This document shows positions 1 to 7,722 of a stretch of 64,000 nucleotides of DNA, one piece after another (position 1 is the first letter of the stretch; each line of letters opens with the position of its first letter). The notes beneath the pieces were generated by a model. It was not told the origin of the DNA, ran no database searches, and was given only the letters and a program-made list of their open reading frames with translations. Location: assembly GCF_024435355.1 (NCBI RefSeq), contig NZ_JAMJWG010000015.1:218061-282060 (forward strand), written 5' to 3'. The stretch is from Streptomyces odontomachi (GTDB taxonomy: Bacteria > Actinomycetota > Actinomycetes > Streptomycetales > Streptomycetaceae). Made by a program: the position numbers and the translations under genes.

Positions 1-189
1 CGGTTCCCGGTCCGCGAACTCGTACGCCAACCCATGGCCGCCGTAGCCTCCGTCACCGAAGACCTCAAGACCGCCGACAACGGAAGGCCCGGAGGCGCAC
101 CGCAGCGTCAGGCACGTCGTGCCGGCGACCGGCGTCGACCTGCGCGGTCGCCGCCCGCGGTGTGCCGTCGACGTGCGCAGAAGCGGTGA
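1..189 (+). CDS. possible C-terminal end of a gene cut by the window edge
   Basis: Frame 1 is open from the first base to a TGA at 187-189 and has no start inside the window. The first 35 or so codons read like ordinary protein (RFPVRELVRQPMAAVASVTE); the remainder is Arg/Pro-rich, as GC-rich non-coding DNA often looks. I do not recognise a family. It converges on the AraC regulator that follows. It could equally be a chance open frame. Confidence 0.25.
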   Translation, partial: RFPVRELVRQPMAAVASVTEDLKTADNGRPGGAPQRQARRAGDRRRPARSPPAVCRRRAQKR

Positions 190-219
190 CGTGCGCGGAA
201 GCGGTGCCGCGGCCCGGGG

Positions 220-1188
220 TCAGGTCGAGTGTCTGACGGAGCGCTCGGCGGCGGACTCCGGCCGGCCTTGCCTGAGGCGTCGGATCTCCGCGGGGCTGTG
301 GCCGAAGCGCGACCTGAACGCACGGCTGAGGTGGCCTGGGTCGTGCAGGCCCCAGCCGGCTGCGATGGCGGCGACGGTGCGCCGGGCGAGGGCAGGATCC
401 AACAGGTCACGGCGGATCCTGCGGAGTCGTTCCTCTCGGAGCCAGACGGTGAAGGTGCAGTCCCGATCCGCGAAGAGCCGGTGCAGCGTGCGGGGTGAGA
501 TTCCGAAACGGCGCGCCACGGATTCCACACACAGTCTCGGATCGGCGAGGTTGGCCAGTGCGTACGCGGCGATCCGATCGGTCAGTCCGACGGGCGCGTC
601 AACGCGTTCGGGGCTGGTCTCGGTGAGGGCGGCGACGAGCAGTGACGTTAGGGCGTCGCCGAACCGGACACCGGAGGGGCCCGGCAGATCGGCCAGCTGA
701 TCGCCGAGTCCGGTGAAGAACGCGCTCACTATGGCCCGAATTCCGCTGTCGCCGGGGACCGGGGTGGCCGTCAGGCGGCCGAGCGCTTTCGCCCGTGGAC
801 CCAGTAACGTCCACGGCATCGTGAGGACCACGATGTCGCACGGATCGTCATACCGGGCCCCATAGGGCCGGGTGGTGTCGAAGAACACCAGCTCACCGGG
901 GCCCGCCTGATGCCGGCGGCCGTCCTGTTCCACGAGCACCGTCCCGCGACGGTGCAGCGTGACCTTGAAAAGGTCGGGATCGGTCGAGGTGATCAGCCTA
1001 TTTCGCCGGTCGACCCGCCCCTGCGCGCCGTGGATATGGGTGACCAGTACCTCTCCTGCCTGCGCCGACCTGACATGCGTTTCAAAAGGCACGTCGACGC
1101 GCGGTGTGAGCTGTAACGGCACCATGATCGAAGAAACCGCGACCTGCATACTCTCCGCGCTCGTGAAAACGGCTTTCGTGCTGCCCAT
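220..1188 (-). CDS. AraC-family transcriptional regulator
   Basis: A 322-residue regulator. The N-terminal two thirds (about residues 30-200) resemble the cupin-like AraC-binding domain that senses a ligand or mediates dimerisation. The C-terminal 100 residues carry the two helix-turn-helix units of the AraC DNA-binding domain: VESVARRFGISPRTLHRLF, then GLHDPGHLSRAFRSRFGHSP ending in the conserved FGxSPxxxR signature. Length and layout are normal for the family. The gene is divergent from the small secreted protein at 1475, and a perfect 15-bp palindrome lies in the shared intergenic region at 1341-1355, so self-regulation or control of that neighbour is possible. The ligand cannot be read from the sequence. 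Confidence 0.9.
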   Translation of the reverse strand: MGSTKAVFTSAESMQVAVSSIMVPLQLTPRVDVPFETHVRSAQAGEVLVTHIHGAQGRVDRRNRLITSTDPDLFKVTLHRRGTVLVEQDGRRHQAGPGELVFFDTTRPYGARYDDPCDIVVLTMPWTLLGPRAKALGRLTATPVPGDSGIRAIVSAFFTGLGDQLADLPGPSGVRFGDALTSLLVAALTETSPERVDAPVGLTDRIAAYALANLADPRLCVESVARRFGISPRTLHRLFADRDCTFTVWLREERLRRIRRDLLDPALARRTVAAIAAGWGLHDPGHLSRAFRSRFGHSPAEIRRLRQGRPESAAERSVRHST

Positions 1189-1340
1189 TCCAACGCCCCC
1201 CCCGGCGCTCTGGAATCACGTGACGTCCCCCCGTGCCCCGCTACTCACTCTGCACCGTACGGACGGATGGATACGGAATCCGGCGTGATCAGGCGCGGAA
1301 CGGCGAATGGGGTGACGCATTCTGGCGACTCTCGGCTGAC

Positions 1341-1355
1341 ACCGTAATTTACGGT
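1341..1355. promoter_or_regulatory. 15-bp perfect palindrome, possible operator
   Basis: ACCGTAATTTACGGT has 7-bp arms around one central base. It sits in the 286-bp region between the divergent AraC gene and the secreted-protein gene at 1475, about 120 bp before the latter start. Locally AT-rich symmetry in such GC-rich DNA suggests a protein-binding site. Which regulator uses it is unknown. Confidence 0.4.
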
Positions 1356-1474
1356 CATTCCGTTGAGAAGCCCACCAGCACGGCACGATCCGGTGGATCC
1401 GCCGTGCGGCTTCGAGCGAACTCGTCACCACCAGCAGGAAAGACAACGGCAATGCATTCCCGAACGGAGAGACA

Positions 1475-1858
1475 ATGAAGATCGCCCACAAGCTCGCCAC
1501 CGCAGGACTGCTGTTGGCCTCCCTCGCCGTCGTGCCGGCCACGTCCGCCAGCGCGCACGCACCGCATGGCAGCAGCTCCCTGGCAGCTGACTGCTGGGAC
1601 TTCACCGACACGACCAACAACTCCGACGCCTACTACACCGTCACCGGGACCTTCGGCCTCAAGACGGGTATCGGCGCCGGCTGCTCGAACGTCACCGTGG
1701 TCACTGCGGGCCAGGGCTTCTACGCCTGGTGCGAGATGCACAACCCGTCCTCCGGCTACACCTGGGTCTACGGGCGACTGGAGGGCACCCAGACCATGGG
1801 CTGGTTCTCGCGGGCCAGCCTCCACAAGGTGTCCGGCACGCTGCACAGCTGCGTCTGA
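1475..1858 (+). CDS. small secreted protein of unknown function
   Basis: A 127-residue protein starting MKIAHKLATAGLLLASLAVV, a typical Sec signal peptide with a likely cleavage after about residue 27 (ATSASA-HA). The mature part of about 100 residues has four cysteines (DCWDF, AGCSN, WCEMH, HSCV), enough for two disulfides, and a Tyr/Trp/Gly-rich pattern like a small beta barrel (SH3-like). GGAG lies a few bases before the ATG. It is followed by a strong hairpin at 1956-1989. Short secreted Streptomyces proteins of this kind are mostly uncharacterised, and no catalytic motif is visible. Confidence 0.75.
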   Translation: MKIAHKLATAGLLLASLAVVPATSASAHAPHGSSSLAADCWDFTDTTNNSDAYYTVTGTFGLKTGIGAGCSNVTVVTAGQGFYAWCEMHNPSSGYTWVYGRLEGTQTMGWFSRASLHKVSGTLHSCV

Positions 1859-1955
1859 GGTCCTCCAGACGGGCGTGCGCGTGCTGCTCGGGGCACCCGC
1901 ACGGGTGCGAGGGCCTGCGCGGATGCGGGGGCCTGCGCGGATGCGCACACGTGGC

Positions 1956-1989
1956 GGGGCCCGGGAGTCGTATCCAGCTCCCGGGCCCC
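1956..1989. terminator. strong hairpin terminator
   Basis: A perfect 12-bp stem (GGGGCCCGGGAG paired with CTCCCGGGCCCC) around a 10-base loop lies about 100 bp after the secreted-protein stop. There is no U-tract, as is common for Streptomyces hairpin terminators. It also stands downstream of the minus-strand RNAs at 2027-2297 and may end both converging transcripts. Confidence 0.7.
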
Positions 1990-2026
1990 TGGGGATGCCA
2001 CCCAATTGCGCACGCCGGTGGCGTTT

Positions 2027-2137
2027 AAGAGGGCGGATCAGTCGTCAGGCCGTCGTGTTCTTCCTTTGAACTACCGCGCCAGGGTAGAGGCGCAGGCGAG
2101 AGTCGAACTCGCATCCGACGGCGGTCGTCCGTCCCCG
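2027..2137 (-). ncRNA. tRNA-mimic RNA 2 (YrlA-type Y RNA-like)
   Basis: The minus strand folds as a circularly permuted tRNA with a closed acceptor end. In order: an outer strand at 2128-2136; the 3' half of an anticodon-like stem, CCGTCG (2116-2121); a 3-nt linker; a perfect T-arm with 5-bp stem GCGAG/CTCGC and loop UUCGACU (2096-2112); the 3' acceptor strand CUGCGCC (2089-2095); an 8-nt cap UCUACCCU; the 5' acceptor strand GGCGCGG (2074-2080, all seven positions pair with one U-G); UA at positions 8-9; a D-arm GUUC-AAAGGAA-GAAC (2057-2071); and CGACGG (2050-2055), which pairs with CCGTCG. An outer stem GGG(A)CGGA/UCCGCCC (to 2031) closes the RNA after an internal loop. Published YrlA RNAs are tRNA mimics with no free CCA end and a kinked anticodon-like stem, which this matches. 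Confidence 0.7.
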
Positions 2138-2161
2138 CTTGATCCGGCGATCGGCGGCGAT

Positions 2162-2297
2162 GCTGAAGCTTGAGCGAGAGTCTGAGTGTGATCGCGGGTG
2201 CCTCTGCCGTGTTGGGCTACCCCGGCCCGTGGTGCCGGGGGAAGGACTCGAACCTTCACCGTGACCGCGTCGTCAGGCTGAACCTCAGTTTCAGCTT
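2162..2297 (-). ncRNA. tRNA-mimic RNA 1 (YrlA-type Y RNA-like)
   Basis: Same architecture as the neighbour at 2027-2137 with different sequence. Minus-strand order: outer strand GCUGAA (2290-2295); anticodon-like 3' strand CGCGG (2265-2269); 7-nt variable segment; T-arm GAAGG-UUCGAGU-CCUUC (2241-2257); acceptor CCCCGGC (2234-2240); 7-nt cap ACCACGG; acceptor GCCGGGG (2220-2226, perfect 7 bp); UA; D-arm GCC-loop containing GG-GGC (2200-2217); CCGCG (2193-2197) pairing with CGCGG; then a wide internal loop and UUCAGC (2162-2167) pairing with GCUGAA. The ACCA resembles a CCA end but lies inside the cap, so no mature aminoacylatable tRNA is expected. It lies about 100 nt after the stop of the minus-strand gene at 2394-3125, possibly on one transcript. 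Confidence 0.7.
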
Positions 2298-2343
2298 GTG
2301 CTCACGCGGACCGGTCCTCAATCCGGACCGCGCTTTCTGCGTA

Positions 2344-2365
2344 CCCCCGCGTTAGCAGGCGGGGG
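2344..2365 (-). terminator. 7-bp hairpin after the 2394-3125 gene; terminator or third tRNA-mimic acceptor stem
   Basis: CCCCCGC and GCGGGGG pair perfectly around an 8-nt loop, 29 nt past the stop of the gene at 2394-3125. On the minus strand it is followed by UA and a D-arm-like CGC-AGAAA-GCG, exactly as in the two downstream tRNA mimics, but no T-arm precedes it. It may be a simple terminator, or a degenerate third copy. Confidence 0.5.
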
Positions 2366-2393
2366 CGATCATGGATGCTACCCGTGGGCCCCG

Positions 2394-3125
2394 TCAGCCG
2401 AACAGGTAGCCGAACACCGCGTCGCCGACGCGCTGGTCGGTGACCTCGGCGCCGTTGGCCTCCTCGCGGGCGAACTTCACCGCCTGCTGGAGCTTCTCGA
2501 CCCGCTCCAGCAGCTCGTTCACCCGCCGCGCGGGGAGCGCGCCGGAGAACTTCACCGTCGTCCAGTAGCCGATGGGCACGTCCTCGTAGTACACCTCGAC
2601 CTGGGCCGGGTGCTTCTCGGTCGCCTCGGCCTTGACGTGGTTGCGCGGGACCTTCTTCGTGCGGATCGTGCGCACCGGGTCCGTCTTCCACCAGTCCGTG
2701 GACGGGTCGAGGGACCAGGACTCGGCGGCGTCGAGCACGGGGAGCTTCTTCACGAAGGTGTGCAGGTCAGTGAGCTGCTTCTCCAGGAAGAGCAGATAGC
2801 TGACGGGGACGTCGGCGACGATCGTCCGTCCGTCGACGGTGACGTCCGCACGGGCCGTGCAGTTGGCCCAGTCCTTGGTGGCGGTCACGTCGAACAGCCG
2901 GGTCAGCGACGTGGACATCTCGCGCAGCACGTCCTCGGCCTGGATCTGTACCCGCGTGGACTCGGGCGGCAGCTGCTCGCCCTCCTCGTCCTTCGGCTGG
3001 TACGTCCGCGCGATGCCGGCCAGCAGCGCGGGCTTCTGCACCTTGTGGTGCGCCGCGGTGATGTCCTGGAACGACTTGCTCTTGACGCCCTTTTCCACCG
3101 CGATGATCTGATTGAGCTTCGCCAC
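2394..3125 (-). CDS. conserved actinobacterial protein of unknown function (DUF7873-like)
   Basis: 243 residues from a GTG start (reading VAKLNQIIAVEKG) that has a GGGGGA Shine-Dalgarno five bases upstream; a longer reading from 3155 has no such site. The protein is soluble, charged and without a signal peptide or membrane segment. It carries signatures I recall from a widely conserved actinobacterial and phage family: LNQIIAVEKGVKSKSF, TATKDWANC, SYLLFLEKQLTDLHTFV, TKKVPRNHVKAEATEKHPAQ and FSGALPARRVNELLERVE. The name DUF7873 is from memory. No catalytic motif is evident. The gene runs directly toward two tRNA-mimic RNAs on the same strand, so a role in binding or handling those RNAs is an attractive inference, not a demonstrated one. 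Confidence 0.8.
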   Translation of the reverse strand: MAKLNQIIAVEKGVKSKSFQDITAAHHKVQKPALLAGIARTYQPKDEEGEQLPPESTRVQIQAEDVLREMSTSLTRLFDVTATKDWANCTARADVTVDGRTIVADVPVSYLLFLEKQLTDLHTFVKKLPVLDAAESWSLDPSTDWWKTDPVRTIRTKKVPRNHVKAEATEKHPAQVEVYYEDVPIGYWTTVKFSGALPARRVNELLERVEKLQQAVKFAREEANGAEVTDQRVGDAVFGYLFG

Positions 3126-3245
3126 TTCGGTCCCCCTTCGAACAGCAGGGAACATACCTCACGGCACGCGGCACGCTCGTACGATTTTCCGCCCGTGGAC
3201 CGGGCCGCGGCCGACCACTCCTCGGCGCGCCCCGCTGCCGGGACC

Positions 3246-5234
3246 TCAGCACGACGACGTGAGTTCCGGCACCCTGGGCGCCGACTGTCCCGTGATCGGC
3301 TTCAGGTGGCGGTCGTAGATCTCGGCCCACTGCGAGGTCCGTCCCGGGGACTTCATGACGGCCGCCAGCGCCGTGCACACCTCCCGGTGCAGCCCCCGCT
3401 CCTCGGGGTCCATCGCCACGCCGTAGTTCTCCGAGCCGCCGAGGCTGGACAGCGCCTTGGTCTTGTCGGCGTACTTGTGGGCGAGTCCGGCGACGATGAC
3501 ATCGTCGGTGGCCACCGCGTAGACGTGGGACTTCGGGTCCAGCAGCGCCGACACGCACTTCTCGTAGCCGTCCCTGACCTCCGTCCGGTCGCCCAGCCCC
3601 TCGTCCTCGAGCCACGACACGTAGGCGGAATTCCTCGCGGTGCACACCGTCGTGCTGTCGTCGTTCTGGAGGTCGCTGAGGTCGTTGTACCGCCGGTTCT
3701 TCCGCACCAGCAGGCCCTTGAGAGCCTCGTAGTAGGAGCCGGCGAACTTCACCCCGTCCGTCTTCTCGCGCTCTTTGCTCATGCTGTACGTGGCCAGTAC
3801 GAGATCGACCTTGCCCTGCCGCAGGTAGTCATCGCGGTTGTCGGAGGTGACGGGGACGAACTTGACCTGCTTGCGGCTGAAGTCCAGTTCGTCGGCGATG
3901 GCATAGGCGAGGTCGACCTCGAAACCCCGATAGGTGTCGCCGGTCCGCACGCTCAACCCGGGCTGGTCGTCCTTGACGCCGACCCGCAGCTCGTCATGCG
4001 TGTCACTGAACCTGGGCCCGCCGGTCGCCGCACCCTTGTCCGAGCCGGCGGCTTCGGAGGTGCCCGCCAGCTTCACCCAGGTGAACCACGCCGCACTCGC
4101 GAGCAGCGCGGCACAGGCGACGGTCGCCGTCACCTTCCACCGGCCCCGGCGCCGACCCGCCCCCTCGGACCTGACCCCGCCGGACACCGGCCCGCCCCGG
4201 GCGGCGCCGGCCGACTCGGCCGGCTTCGGAGGGGCGGCCCCGGCCGGCTGCACGCCAGGGGTGTCCCGAGCCGCGACCCCCTCGGTGACGGCCCGCAGCA
4301 TCCGCGCCGCCTCGGCGGCGTCCGGACGCCGGCCGGGGTCCTTCCGGAGCAGCGCCTCGATCAGCCCGCCGAGCGGCCCGGCGTACTTCATGGGAGGCAT
4401 CGGCGCCTCCCGTACGGCGATGAGGACCTCGAAGCTGGAGGCCCCGTCGAAGGGGCGCCGGCCCTCCACCATCTCGTACAGCGTGACGCCGAGCGCCCAC
4501 AGGTCCGACGCCGCGGACGCCGGGACCGGGTTCTCCGGTGTGTGGCTGAGCAGTTCCGGCGCCAGGTACTGCGGCGTTCCGATGATCTCGTGGGACCGGG
4601 TGACCTGCGAGGCGCCCTCGAAGGTGGCGATCCCGAAATCCATCAGGAGCGCACGCCCGTTGGGGCGGAACAGCACGTTGTGGGGCTTCACATCGCGGTG
4701 CAGCACGCCGGCCTCGTGCACGGCGGCCAGCCCGCGCAGCACCTGGAGGCCGATCCGCGCCGCGTGCGGGACGGACAGCTGCTGCTGCTCGCGCAGCAGG
4801 TCGGCCAGGGAGCGGGAGTCGAGCAGCTCCATGACGATCCAGACCTGGTTGCCGTCCTCGATCACATCGTGCACGGCGACCACGTTCTGATGCCCGATCC
4901 TGGCGATGGCCTGCGCCTCACGGCGCGCCCGGCTCACCCACTTCGCCTGGTCGTCGGGCCCCGCGGAGCCCGGGTACAGCAGCCCCTTGACGGCCACCTT
5001 CCGGTCCAGGGTCGTGTCGAGGGCCTCCCAGACCACGCCCATCCCACCACGCCCGAGCTGGCGCAGTAACCGGTAACGGCCCGCGATCACCGTGTCCGGT
5101 CCGTCGGCCGGTCCGTCGGCCGGCCTGTTGCCCGGCTCGTCGGCCGGTCTGTTGCCCGGTCCGTCCGGCCCGCTGTCCGGCCCGCCCTCCGGCCTGTCGT
5201 CCGGACCGCTGCCGGCCGTACCCTCGCTGCGCAT
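3246..5234 (-). CDS. receptor-like Ser/Thr protein kinase with C-terminal solute-binding sensor domain
   Basis: 662 residues. A repetitive Asp/Gly/Pro/Asn N-terminus (1-47) precedes a Hanks-type kinase (about 50-310) with glycine loop GRGGMGVV, lysine in VAVK, catalytic HRDVKPHN and metal-binding DFG. After a Pro/Ala linker comes one membrane segment (about 368-388, VTATVACAALLASAAWFTWV), then an extracellular family-3 solute-binding-protein domain (about 405-650, from ELRVGVKDDQPGLS through GFEVDLAYAIADEL). The layout implies an outside sensor for an amino acid or similar solute controlling cytoplasmic phosphorylation. A paralogue of the same design lies 148 bp upstream on the same strand. 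The start is uncertain within the repetitive N-terminus. Confidence 0.88.
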   Translation of the reverse strand: MRSEGTAGSGPDDRPEGGPDSGPDGPGNRPADEPGNRPADGPADGPDTVIAGRYRLLRQLGRGGMGVVWEALDTTLDRKVAVKGLLYPGSAGPDDQAKWVSRARREAQAIARIGHQNVVAVHDVIEDGNQVWIVMELLDSRSLADLLREQQQLSVPHAARIGLQVLRGLAAVHEAGVLHRDVKPHNVLFRPNGRALLMDFGIATFEGASQVTRSHEIIGTPQYLAPELLSHTPENPVPASAASDLWALGVTLYEMVEGRRPFDGASSFEVLIAVREAPMPPMKYAGPLGGLIEALLRKDPGRRPDAAEAARMLRAVTEGVAARDTPGVQPAGAAPPKPAESAGAARGGPVSGGVRSEGAGRRRGRWKVTATVACAALLASAAWFTWVKLAGTSEAAGSDKGAATGGPRFSDTHDELRVGVKDDQPGLSVRTGDTYRGFEVDLAYAIADELDFSRKQVKFVPVTSDNRDDYLRQGKVDLVLATYSMSKEREKTDGVKFAGSYYEALKGLLVRKNRRYNDLSDLQNDDSTTVCTARNSAYVSWLEDEGLGDRTEVRDGYEKCVSALLDPKSHVYAVATDDVIVAGLAHKYADKTKALSSLGGSENYGVAMDPEERGLHREVCTALAAVMKSPGRTSQWAEIYDRHLKPITGQSAPRVPELTSSC

Positions 5235-5382
5235 CCGACCCCCAGGGGTTGTCGATAGGGACAGAACATTAGACGCACCGGCGCCTATCCAGGGCTTTAT
5301 CGCGTTGCCGCGCGAGGAGCCGTGCGGTTGCCACGCAAAGAGCCCGTGGGGAGTCTGGTTGACCCGCTTCCTGGACCGGCTG

Positions 5383-7290
5383 TCAGGCCAGCAGGGGCAG
5401 ATACCTGTGCAGCGTCGCGGACATGGTCCCGTCCGCCACCATCTGCTTCAGCGCCACGTCGACCTTGTCCTTGACGGGATCGCCCTTGCGTATGCCGATG
5501 GCGTAGGGCTCGTTGGTGAGTCGGAGACCGGCCAGTTTGAACGTGCTGGGCTCCAGGAGGGCGGTGTAGGCGAGGGCCGTGTCGTCGGCCGTGACGGCGT
5601 TCACGGAGTGTTCGGTCAGGTTGTGGACACAGCGTTCGACACTGGTGTCCGTGTGCAGCGTCGCCTTCGGCCCGAACGTCCGCCGGAAGCCCGCAGCGGC
5701 CGAGGAGCCCCCCACCGCGCAGACCTTCTTCCCGCTCAGGTCCGTCCCCTTGTGGACGTCGGGGCCGTCCGCCGGCAGCAGCAGGTCCTGGTGACCGGTG
5801 AGATACGGGCTGGAGAAGGCGATCTGCGCCGACCGTGCGGCGGTCTGCGTCAACCCGGCGACGAGGTCCACGGTGTCGGTCTGAAGCGCCTCCAATCGGT
5901 GGCACGCGGAGACCTCCTTCCAGACGATCTCGTCGCGTGCGTACCCGAGCTTGCCGGCGACGTACGTCGCCACGTCCACGTCGAGCCCCAGGTAGTCGCC
6001 GTCGGGCTGCTTCATGGCCAGGCCGGGCCTGTCGAGGGTGACACCGATGGTGATCTTCTTGCCGGTCACGTCCTTGGAGCCGCCTGTGGTGATGCCCTTG
6101 CCGCACGAGTCCTTGGAGCTGCTGGCGGCGTCGGTCCCGGCCCCGGAAGACGGCGAGGAGCCGGTACCGCCGGCGTGCGCGTCGTCGTTCCCGCCGCCGC
6201 CGTCATGAAGCAGGGCCCCCACCAGAACGCCGGCCAGGACCGCCGACGAAGCGGCAATGGCCAGCGCGTATGCCGAGCTGCGTCGCAAGGCCGGCTTCTT
6301 CGGCGCGGGCCGCGGCGCAGCTTCGGGCGCCGGCCCGGCGGCTGCCCCGTACGCTTCCCCCCTTTCCCCCCTTTCCTCCCCCTGGAGCAGGGCAAGCAGT
6401 TCGGCCGGGGATGGCCGGCCGGCGGGATCCTTGAGCAGGCACTTCCCGATGACGGAACGCAGGCCCGGGGGTACGGCGCTGAGATCCGGATCGTCGTGGA
6501 CGATCTTCATCGCGACCGTGACGGGTGGGGTGCCGGTGTCCGAGTCGAACGGTCCCCGGCCCGTCGCCGCATGGGCGAGGACCCCGCCCAGCGCGAACAC
6601 GTCGGCCGCCGGCCCCACCTCGCGCGGTGTGCTCAACTGCTCCGGCGCCATGAAGGACACCGTGCCGAGGATGTTGCCGGTCCGGGTGAGCGGTTCCGCG
6701 GCCAGCATCCGGGCGATGCCGAAGTCGATGACCCGGGGGCCGTCGTCGGTCAGCAGCACGTTGCTCGGTTTCAGGTCACGGTGCACCAGACCGGCCCGGT
6801 GGATGTCGCGCAGCGCCTCGGCGAGCCCCCGCCCGAGCGTCCAGACGGCGTCCTCCTCGAAGGCGCCCGCGTCGCGCACCCGCTCCGCAAGGGTCGGGGC
6901 GGCGAAGTACTGCGTGGCCATCCACGGCGGGTCCGCATCGGGATCGGCATCCACGACCGACGCGGTGAACGCCCCGCTCACCTGCCGCGCGGCGTCGATC
7001 TCCAGTCGGAAACGGGCGCGACGGTCGGGGTCGTCGACGAACTCCCCGCGAATGATCTTGAGGGCGACCCGTCGTCCGGACGGCGACACGGCCAGGTGGA
7101 CGACTCCCATGCCACCCGCACCGATACGACGCTCGATGCGGTACCCCCCGATCACCGGAGGAGTCTCCTCACCCTGCCAATCCAAGACTCCCCCTGCGCC
7201 CTTCCGCGACGGTCCCGACCCTCCTCCCGCAGTAACGCGCCCGGAGGGGCTGGCGGTTCCGCCGTCTTGCCGTCCTTGGAGCCTCTTCAC
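5383..7290 (-). CDS. receptor-like Ser/Thr protein kinase with C-terminal solute-binding sensor domain (paralogue)
   Basis: 635 residues with the same plan as the 3246-5234 kinase. The kinase domain (about 48-305) has GAGGMGVV, VALK, HRDLKPSN and DFG. A Pro/Ala-rich juxtamembrane stretch leads to one membrane helix (about 340-362, AYALAIAASSAVLAGVLVGAL), a Ser/Gly linker, then a family-3 solute-binding domain (about 400-635: KKITIGVTLDRPGLAMKQ, YLGLDVDVATYVAGKLGY, DLVAGLTQTAARSAQIAFS). Kinase sequences of the pair have diverged clearly, so the duplication is old or each has its own ligand. The first 30-35 residues are low complexity; a TTG codon before LDWQGEE, preceded by GGGGGAG, is an alternative start. 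Confidence 0.88.
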   Translation of the reverse strand: MKRLQGRQDGGTASPSGRVTAGGGSGPSRKGAGGVLDWQGEETPPVIGGYRIERRIGAGGMGVVHLAVSPSGRRVALKIIRGEFVDDPDRRARFRLEIDAARQVSGAFTASVVDADPDADPPWMATQYFAAPTLAERVRDAGAFEEDAVWTLGRGLAEALRDIHRAGLVHRDLKPSNVLLTDDGPRVIDFGIARMLAAEPLTRTGNILGTVSFMAPEQLSTPREVGPAADVFALGGVLAHAATGRGPFDSDTGTPPVTVAMKIVHDDPDLSAVPPGLRSVIGKCLLKDPAGRPSPAELLALLQGEERGERGEAYGAAAGPAPEAAPRPAPKKPALRRSSAYALAIAASSAVLAGVLVGALLHDGGGGNDDAHAGGTGSSPSSGAGTDAASSSKDSCGKGITTGGSKDVTGKKITIGVTLDRPGLAMKQPDGDYLGLDVDVATYVAGKLGYARDEIVWKEVSACHRLEALQTDTVDLVAGLTQTAARSAQIAFSSPYLTGHQDLLLPADGPDVHKGTDLSGKKVCAVGGSSAAAGFRRTFGPKATLHTDTSVERCVHNLTEHSVNAVTADDTALAYTALLEPSTFKLAGLRLTNEPYAIGIRKGDPVKDKVDVALKQMVADGTMSATLHRYLPLLA

Positions 7291-7536
7291 GGAGTCGGGG
7301 TGGATTCCCGGAGCGGAAATAATTCCCGGAGGGGAAATCGGGTTGGTAGCTGCCCGGCCCGTGGTCGGAAAGCGATCCGGCAGGGCAGAGGAACTTGTGA
7401 AAGGCCGAATCAGGCTACTCGGGCCGACGCATCCGTGGACGCACGGGGCTGAGAACCCCTTGGATCAACTTCAACGCTGAGCGCCCCGCAGCGGACCTGA
7501 ATTGGCCCACCGGGGGCGCCCGGACACCTACAGCGT

Positions 7537-7722
7537 TCAGCCCCGCGAGGCGTACGGCAGGAACGCCGTCCAGGCCGCGGGGGAGAGGTCGATCCGGGGC
7601 CCCTGCTTGTCCTTGGAGTCCCGGACATGGACTATCTGGGGGCAGGTGGCGATTTCAACGCAGTCGTCGCCATCTTGGCCGCTGTAACTGCTCTTGAACC
7701 AGGCCAGTTCGGAGAAGTTCAT
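7537..7722 (-). CDS. DUF397 protein
   Basis: A 61-residue protein with the DUF397 signature WFKSSYSGQDGDDCVEIA followed by VHVRDSKDKQGPRIDLSPAAWTAFL. Its ATG overlaps the stop of the XRE regulator by four bases (ATGA), the usual arrangement in Streptomyces, where dozens of such XRE-DUF5753/DUF397 pairs exist. Some pairs affect development or antibiotic production, and DUF397 proteins are thought to act as partners of their regulator. Which process this pair controls cannot be read here. Confidence 0.9.
   Translation of the reverse strand: MNFSELAWFKSSYSGQDGDDCVEIATCPQIVHVRDSKDKQGPRIDLSPAAWTAFLPYASRG

Noticed and set aside
2230..2350. Canonical tRNA with encoded CCA
   Set aside because: The T-arm and ACCA look like a tRNA 3' end, but the best 5' acceptor partner lies downstream of the CCA, no standard anticodon arm with U33 forms, and the permuted closed fold pairs perfectly.
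2298..5069. 923-codon open frame on the plus strand
   Set aside because: It is the opposite-strand shadow of the DUF7873-like and kinase genes, with Arg/Gly/Val/His-rich composition and no domain; the minus strand carries complete kinase motifs.
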